Under the pieces are notes generated by a model that saw nothing but the letters and a program-made list of their open reading frames with translations, did no database searches and was not told the DNA's origin. The position numbers and the translations under genes are program-made. From Acidithiobacillus ferrianus (GTDB taxonomy: Bacteria > Pseudomonadota > Gammaproteobacteria > Acidithiobacillales > Acidithiobacillaceae), in assembly GCF_010378095.1 (NCBI RefSeq), contig NZ_WNJL01000030.1, positions 263,413 through 327,412 of the forward strand: a stretch of 64,000 bases of DNA, written 5' to 3'. Each line of letters opens with the position of its first letter. Within the stretch, counting starts at the first letter, position 1. Below, piece by piece: positions 56,598 through 64,000 of this stretch.

Positions 56598-59500
56598 CTA
56601 CCAGCGATAATTCGCGGTCAGATCAAAGGTATTGAAGTGCGTGTCGCCGGCGAACTGACCGACATAGGCCACCTTGGCTGTCCAGGGACCGTGACCCTTG
56701 AGAGTAACTCCGGCACCGGTATCCAGACCGTCTGCCGGAGCGACCCGGCTGCTGACGAGGTTGATGTTGGTGCCAATGTTCTCCAGTGCGTTCATGCGAC
56801 GATTCCCCGCGTAACCCGTTCCTCCCACTTCAACCCAGGGCGTCCAGGTCAGGTGCCCCCCCCGCAGATCGGTGCCCGCCCGCAGACCGCCGGTGAAAAT
56901 GCCCAGATCGGTGCTTTGCCCGGCATAGGCAATGTCGAGATTCCCCGCGCCCTGCTCCGTGAAGGCGTTGGTGCCGGTATGCAGATAGCTCATATCTCCG
57001 TAAGGCATGAGGAAGGCGGCCTTGCTGAGGGGGATCAGATACCTAGCCTGCGCGCCGGTAGCGAAGAACCAGCCGTTGCTGGAGCCGCTGGCGATGGCCG
57101 GGGTAGGGCGCAGTTCACGTTGTTCGTTCAAAGACAAATACCCTGTCCCCAGTGCGCCAGAGACTCGCAGATGCCCCTGAGTATAGATACCGTATCCGTA
57201 GAATCCGAAGCTCCGGCCATCGGCCTGTTGATAGCCCGTACTGGTCTGCGTGCCCAGGCCGGAAAAGGCGGCGCCCAAGATCAGGTGGCTGGTAATCGCC
57301 GCGCCGTCGCCCATGACACCGCCGTAGTCGGCGACACTGGCCCCGTTCGCCCGGCCAAAGCCGCCAATGCCTTGTGCCCAGACACCTTTGTGGGCGGAGA
57401 AGACGCGGGTCATCGCGCCGAGCAGACTCTGGTTCACGATGTAGGCGTTATCGGGTACGGCCTTTCCGCTGTTGAAGGCGATGGGGTTGGCCGTGAGGTT
57501 GAGATAGACGCCCTGGGCACCGTAGGTGACGGTGGGGGTGATATAGCTGGCGAAGAGGGGCGCGTAGGCGACATTACTGAAGGCACCAGAGACGCCCTGC
57601 CCGGCATGCACGATGTTGTACTGCTCGCCTACGGTATACGAACCGGGGTCCACCTGCACGGCAAGATTGCCAGCTAGTGCCGCCGTGCCCGTGACGTTCA
57701 GTTGATCATAACCCACGCCCGGTGTCTGATCGTTGGGGGTGACTTCGATGCGCAGGGTGCTTCCAGGATTTTGGACATAATTGCCGTTTACGGTGAGGAT
57801 GCCGATGGTGCCGCCGGGGAAGATGGTACCGTTGTTGGTGGCGTTGCCAATGATCGTGCCATGACCGCGCAGGAATGCGCCGGAGTCCACGGTAACCGGA
57901 CCGGAGAGGGACGCGGCACTGTGGCTGATGTCCCCGACTTCGAGAAGACCATTCGTGACGGTGGTACCCCCTGTCGTACCACCCGTGCCATTGTCGATAA
58001 GCGTACCAGCGGTCTGAAGGGCGCCGCTGCCGGACATCTTGCCGGTCAGGGTGAGGGCGTTGCTAGTGGTGGGGTCGAGACTGGTCTGGCTGGTCCCGAT
58101 CAATCCCGCCCCGTTGCTGCCGATGGTCAGGGTATTAGTCAGGACGATGGACGGGGCACTGGCGTTGCTGGTCAGCGTGCCGCCGTTGAGGGTGACGGCG
58201 CCGCTGCCGACATTATTTCCAGCGTCGATGTTCAGGGTGCCGCCACCATCGACGATGGTGCCGCCGCTGTAGGTGTTATCTCCACTCAACATCGTCATGC
58301 CCGACCCGCTAAGGGTCATGCCACCAACGCCAGAAATACCACCAGCCAAAGTGTCGGTTTTACCATCGTTGTTGAGGGTGCCGCCTCCAGACTCCAAGGT
58401 AATGACGCGACTGTCGGTGATGCCTGCGGTGGTTAGCAACGTGCCGCCGTTAAAGCTGAGGCTGCCCGTGGAAGCACCCAGGTTGGCGTCATTACCGACG
58501 CTGAGAGTGCCGCCATTGATCGCGGTGCCCCCACTGTAGGTGTTGGCACCGGAGAGGGTTTCTGTGCCCTTGCTCAAAACCAGACCACCTGTACCGGCAA
58601 TCGTCCCGCTGTCGGTGCCGCTGGCATCGGTCAGGGTCAGGTTGTTAGTGCCCAGCGTCGTGGCGCCCGTGCCAGCGAGGCTGGTGATGCTGGCGCCGCC
58701 GGTGGTGGTCACGCCGCTGAGATTAAAGGTGCCGTCATTGGTCACCCCGGAGGAGTCGGCAATACTGCCCGTGCCGGTCAGATCAAGGGTGCCGCCTGCA
58801 ATGGTGGTGCCGCCGGTGTAGGTGTTGCTGCCGGTCAGTGTCAACGTCCCAGAGCCATCCTTGATCAGGGATCCTGTGCCGGTGATGATCCCGGAGAACG
58901 TGGTGCTGGCGCTATCGCCGTTCGTGGTGAAGTTCGTGCCCGCCAAACTCAGATTACCCGCGCCGGACAGATCCGCGACGGTTTGGCTGGCATTGTCGAG
59001 GTTGGCGGTTGCCCCGCTGTCGACAACGAGGCTGCCCGTCCCCAGATTGCCGGTGCTGGCCACATCCAAAGTGCCGCCATTAACCGTGGTGCTACCGGTG
59101 TAGGTGTTGGCACCAGTAAAAGCGACGTCACCACTGATGGTCACATCGCCACTGCCGGAAATTATCCCGGAATAAGTGCCACTGCCAGTTTGATTGAAAC
59201 GCAAAACTCCACTGTCAATGACGTCGCCTTGAATACTGGTTGTATCGCCAGTCAATGTGCCGGAATTAATTATCCAGTTTTGGGCAGTGTCGCCTGTGCC
59301 GGTGAGTGTCCAATTCGCGTTGTTTTGAACAAGATAAGAACCGAACCCCTGTAGTTGATTCGCGGCAATGCTACCGTTCCCGCTGCCATCGAGAATCAAT
59401 TCGTCGCCACCGCTTGCGCTTCCGCTCGTACTGACTAAATTGCCGGTAATGTTGACGCCCGCGTTGAGAAGAACTGTGTTTCCGCCGCCAGAGAGCGAAA

Positions 59501-60656
59501 CGGCATTGGCGCGAGTGCTGCCGTCACCACTCAGTCCGCCGACGATTTTACCACCCTGAGAAACGGTGAGTGTATCCCCACCGGTCATGATCACTCCGAC
59601 ACCCCCCCCACCACTGACCTGTCCATGCCCACCCGTGCCTCCGGCAATGGTGCCATTGGTCCAAAGGGTGGCATGACTTTGCATGGCCGCGCCTGCACCA
59701 CCGCTACCGCCATAAAAGCCATTGCCGCCATTGCCACCGGTGGCACTCGCTACACCAGGAAGCGCTGTTCCCGCACTCACATAAGTGGGCGAAGAGGAAC
59801 CGACCAACACCCCTGCGCCACCGCCACCACCACCACCATCATAACCAAAATTACTGCTATATTGCGCGTCACCGCCATTGCCACCCGTCACGCCGTTGGC
59901 GAAGGCGGTCGCTGTACCACCGGTAACCAACGCCCCTGCGCCGCCGCCGCCACCACCGCCGTTGAAACCCTGACCATTGAATAGCGGGGCACCTTGGCCG
60001 GCACCCCCATTTCCGCCGTTGCCACCTGTAACGGGAACGCCATAGCTATTGTTACCTGCCGCGTTCAGACTGACCCCAACGCCGCCGCCGCCGCCGCCAC
60101 CACCACCGGAATAACTGCTGCCCGGAGCGCCGCCGCCGCCGCCACCGCCTATGCCACTCGTCTCAAAGCTGCCGCCACCGCCCCCGGCACCGGCGCTTCT
60201 CGTCGATGCTCCGCCGTCCCCTCCGCCCGTGTTACCTGCCCCTCCGGGGAGACCGAATACGGCGCCAAAGGTGCCACCGCTGTTGGCCGCGCCGCTCCCT
60301 GCGGTACCAAAGGTTTTTGGATTGGCCGAACCCCCAAGACCGCCGTCATTGGTAGGGGTATTGCTACCGATACCACCGGCACCGGCCAGGCCGGGGTTTT
60401 GAGAGGTGCCGCCGTTACCACCATTGGTGCCTGTAATAGTCCACGCTTCACACGGCAGACCAATGGCCGCGAGGGTCATGATGACCGCAACCCGCAATGC
60501 GGTACAATTCCCGGATGGCACCCAGTTCCTGAGACTTTCCGTGGATGTTTGATCGGGCAATTTGCCGCTGCCACGGCCATGCCCTCTGGCATGTTCGGAG
60601 GCGACCTGAAAAAACCCGTGGGCGGCATTAAATACAAGGCGGTAGATGCGGTTCAT
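56598..60656 (-). CDS. Large Gly-rich autotransporter (type V secretion)
   Basis: 1352 residues. Extended signal region ESPR at 1-30 (MNRIYRLVFNAAHGFFQVAS, then EHARG), hydrophobic core ending PCEAW, then a Gly/Asn-rich part (GGNGG, GGGGGG) and many autotransporter beta-strand repeats (GGTLDVASTGNLGTGSLVVD and similar). C-terminal ~270 residues are an autotransporter barrel ending DLTANYRW. Surface adhesin or biofilm protein by family. Downstream of the hydroxylase gene. Confidence 0.9.
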   Translation of the reverse strand: MNRIYRLVFNAAHGFFQVASEHARGHGRGSGKLPDQTSTESLRNWVPSGNCTALRVAVIMTLAAIGLPCEAWTITGTNGGNGGTSQNPGLAGAGGIGSNTPTNDGGLGGSANPKTFGTAGSGAANSGGTFGAVFGLPGGAGNTGGGDGGASTRSAGAGGGGGSFETSGIGGGGGGGAPGSSYSGGGGGGGGGVGVSLNAAGNNSYGVPVTGGNGGNGGAGQGAPLFNGQGFNGGGGGGGAGALVTGGTATAFANGVTGGNGGDAQYSSNFGYDGGGGGGGAGVLVGSSSPTYVSAGTALPGVASATGGNGGNGFYGGSGGAGAAMQSHATLWTNGTIAGGTGGHGQVSGGGGVGVIMTGGDTLTVSQGGKIVGGLSGDGSTRANAVSLSGGGNTVLLNAGVNITGNLVSTSGSASGGDELILDGSGNGSIAANQLQGFGSYLVQNNANWTLTGTGDTAQNWIINSGTLTGDTTSIQGDVIDSGVLRFNQTGSGTYSGIISGSGDVTISGDVAFTGANTYTGSTTVNGGTLDVASTGNLGTGSLVVDSGATANLDNASQTVADLSGAGNLSLAGTNFTTNGDSASTTFSGIITGTGSLIKDGSGTLTLTGSNTYTGGTTIAGGTLDLTGTGSIADSSGVTNDGTFNLSGVTTTGGASITSLAGTGATTLGTNNLTLTDASGTDSGTIAGTGGLVLSKGTETLSGANTYSGGTAINGGTLSVGNDANLGASTGSLSFNGGTLLTTAGITDSRVITLESGGGTLNNDGKTDTLAGGISGVGGMTLSGSGMTMLSGDNTYSGGTIVDGGGTLNIDAGNNVGSGAVTLNGGTLTSNASAPSIVLTNTLTIGSNGAGLIGTSQTSLDPTTSNALTLTGKMSGSGALQTAGTLIDNGTGGTTGGTTVTNGLLEVGDISHSAASLSGPVTVDSGAFLRGHGTIIGNATNNGTIFPGGTIGILTVNGNYVQNPGSTLRIEVTPNDQTPGVGYDQLNVTGTAALAGNLAVQVDPGSYTVGEQYNIVHAGQGVSGAFSNVAYAPLFASYITPTVTYGAQGVYLNLTANPIAFNSGKAVPDNAYIVNQSLLGAMTRVFSAHKGVWAQGIGGFGRANGASVADYGGVMGDGAAITSHLILGAAFSGLGTQTSTGYQQADGRSFGFYGYGIYTQGHLRVSGALGTGYLSLNEQRELRPTPAIASGSSNGWFFATGAQARYLIPLSKAAFLMPYGDMSYLHTGTNAFTEQGAGNLDIAYAGQSTDLGIFTGGLRAGTDLRGGHLTWTPWVEVGGTGYAGNRRMNALENIGTNINLVSSRVAPADGLDTGAGVTLKGHGPWTAKVAYVGQFAGDTHFNTFDLTANYRW

Positions 60657-60748
60657 GAAGGTTTTCTCTGGTGGTAATCATCGGAGTTATTAAGGCGGGT
60701 GATGGTGTTTATCAGGCATTGATGGTAACAATTTATAATGACGCAGTT

Positions 60749-61357
60749 TTAACCGCTATTGCGCGGAGCCACATAGTCCCGCTGCCGTATCCACTGGGTC
60801 GCTATCCATTTCTCGCCCTGGGTGACCGGGTTGCCGGCGTGCAGAGAGAGCGGTTCCCGCAGGCCCTCCGCGTTGAGGTTGCTGAACAGGATGCCGCTGC
60901 CCGGCAGTGGAAAGACGGTAATCCCCAGCTCGGGGAAGGTGGTCTCGCCACCACCTTGCACCGCGTTGAGGTAGAGAATGAAGGTCGATTGCCGGTTGCC
61001 ACCGCAACGTAACGTCGGACTGTCGGCATTGAAGCCATCGAAGTGCGGCTTATATTCGCCGCCGGGCGGGTAGCGCAGTATCTGCAATGGTTCCTGGCAG
61101 GCGACGGGGATGCTCGTCAACTGGGCGACCCCTTCCGCAATACGCTGCAGCAGGGGATACTGCTCCCGCTTCGGCCAGGCCATCTGCGAAGCCCGGTTAC
61201 GGTCGGGGACGCTCTCTCCGCTTTTTTCGTCGGTCACGGTGGCGCTCTGCAGGTGCTCGCGGCCGATCTGAATCAGTTGCTCGCAGTCTTGCGGAGTGAG
61301 CAGGCCCGCCCAGTGGGTCAGGCTAATCCGGTCACAGTGAGACAGTTTTTGCGCCAT
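60749..61357 (-). CDS. 2OG-Fe(II) oxygenase, prolyl-4-hydroxylase-like
   Basis: 202 residues. Iron site His105-x-Asp107 (KPHFDGF), distal His173 and 2-oxoglutarate-binding Lys183 (SLHAGNPVTQGEKWIATQW). No signal peptide, so cytoplasmic. It starts only 9 bp after the (Ala-Pro)n autotransporter stop, implying coupling, and 92 bp before autotransporter 1. The substrate is inferred. Confidence 0.88.
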   Translation of the reverse strand: MAQKLSHCDRISLTHWAGLLTPQDCEQLIQIGREHLQSATVTDEKSGESVPDRNRASQMAWPKREQYPLLQRIAEGVAQLTSIPVACQEPLQILRYPPGGEYKPHFDGFNADSPTLRCGGNRQSTFILYLNAVQGGGETTFPELGITVFPLPGSGILFSNLNAEGLREPLSLHAGNPVTQGEKWIATQWIRQRDYVAPRNSG

Positions 61358-61366
61358 GGGTGCCCC

Positions 61367-64000
<2,634 letters not shown>

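Noticed and set aside
57702..58436. Open frame antisense to autotransporter 1
   Set aside because: Arises from the repetitive codon use of the Gly-rich passenger on the other strand.
56598..60656. PE_PGRS-like protein because of GGNGG repeats
   Set aside because: ESPR signal and C-terminal barrel show it is an autotransporter; mycobacterial PE domain absent.

Overview
The window looks like a chromosomal segment of an acidophilic, iron-oxidizing Acidithiobacillus (A. ferrooxidans group). The main reason is a complete rusticyanin (rus) operon in the known order: cyc2, cyc1, acoP, coxB, coxA, coxC, coxD, rus. It is followed by the ctaA-ctaB-ctaT heme A genes. A sulfide:quinone-oxidoreductase-like gene with a DUF1641 partner at the left edge fits sulfur metabolism. 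The species cannot be fixed from the sequence alone.

Layout. 1-2.6 kb: end of the SQR-like gene, DUF1641, then a decaying toxin-antitoxin/restriction remnant. 2.6-6.6 kb: an AT-rich stress/detoxification cluster (DsrE, glutathione S-transferase, carboxymuconolactone-decarboxylase-like protein, broken DMT transporter, HxlR regulator). 7.0-8.2 kb: an IS3-family (IS407-like) insertion sequence ending 7 bp before a diheme cytochrome c peroxidase gene. 10.2-21.2 kb: rus operon and cta genes, with an extra 48-residue membrane protein gene between coxD and rus. 21.2-27 kb: carA-carB-greA-uppP on the minus strand, with a terminator-like hairpin in the carA leader. 28.0-39.0 kb: an 11-kb integrated element in a tRNA-Pro gene (integrase, toxin-antitoxin, ImmA-type protease, AlpA-like regulator, primase/helicase, phage-like small proteins). 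39.0-45.0 kb: a minus-strand housekeeping run (orn, LLM flavoprotein, SDR, AurF-like diiron protein, pgm, YtxH). 45.5-48.4 kb: an OmpR/EnvZ-type two-component system, tRNA-Leu and a DUF3568 lipoprotein. 48.5-56 kb: ExbB/ExbD, a Tat-exported phosphoesterase, a GNAT protein, a small secreted protein, a histidine phosphatase and a TonB-dependent receptor. Two promoters here carry PhoB-type boxes, which suggests a phosphate-scavenging island. 56-64 kb: a broken response regulator and two large Gly-rich autotransporters flanking a prolyl-4-hydroxylase-like 2OG-Fe(II) oxygenase.

How it works together. Cyc2 takes electrons from Fe(II) at the outer membrane. Rusticyanin, Cyc1 and AcoP carry them to the aa3 oxidase CoxABCD, and CtaA/CtaB make its heme A. 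The phosphate island would release phosphate outside the cell and import a ligand through the TonB-type receptor, energized by ExbBD; no tonB gene is visible.

The best leads for undescribed biology are these: (i) the coupled autotransporter/prolyl-hydroxylase pair, whose autotransporter has a roughly 39-dipeptide Ala-Pro-rich linker; (ii) a three-copy ~62-bp module with 9-bp iterons inside the integrated element, two copies lying within protein-coding sequence; (iii) the PhoB-box island with an unknown small secreted protein; (iv) the early terminator in the carAB leader; (v) the small membrane protein hidden in the rus operon.
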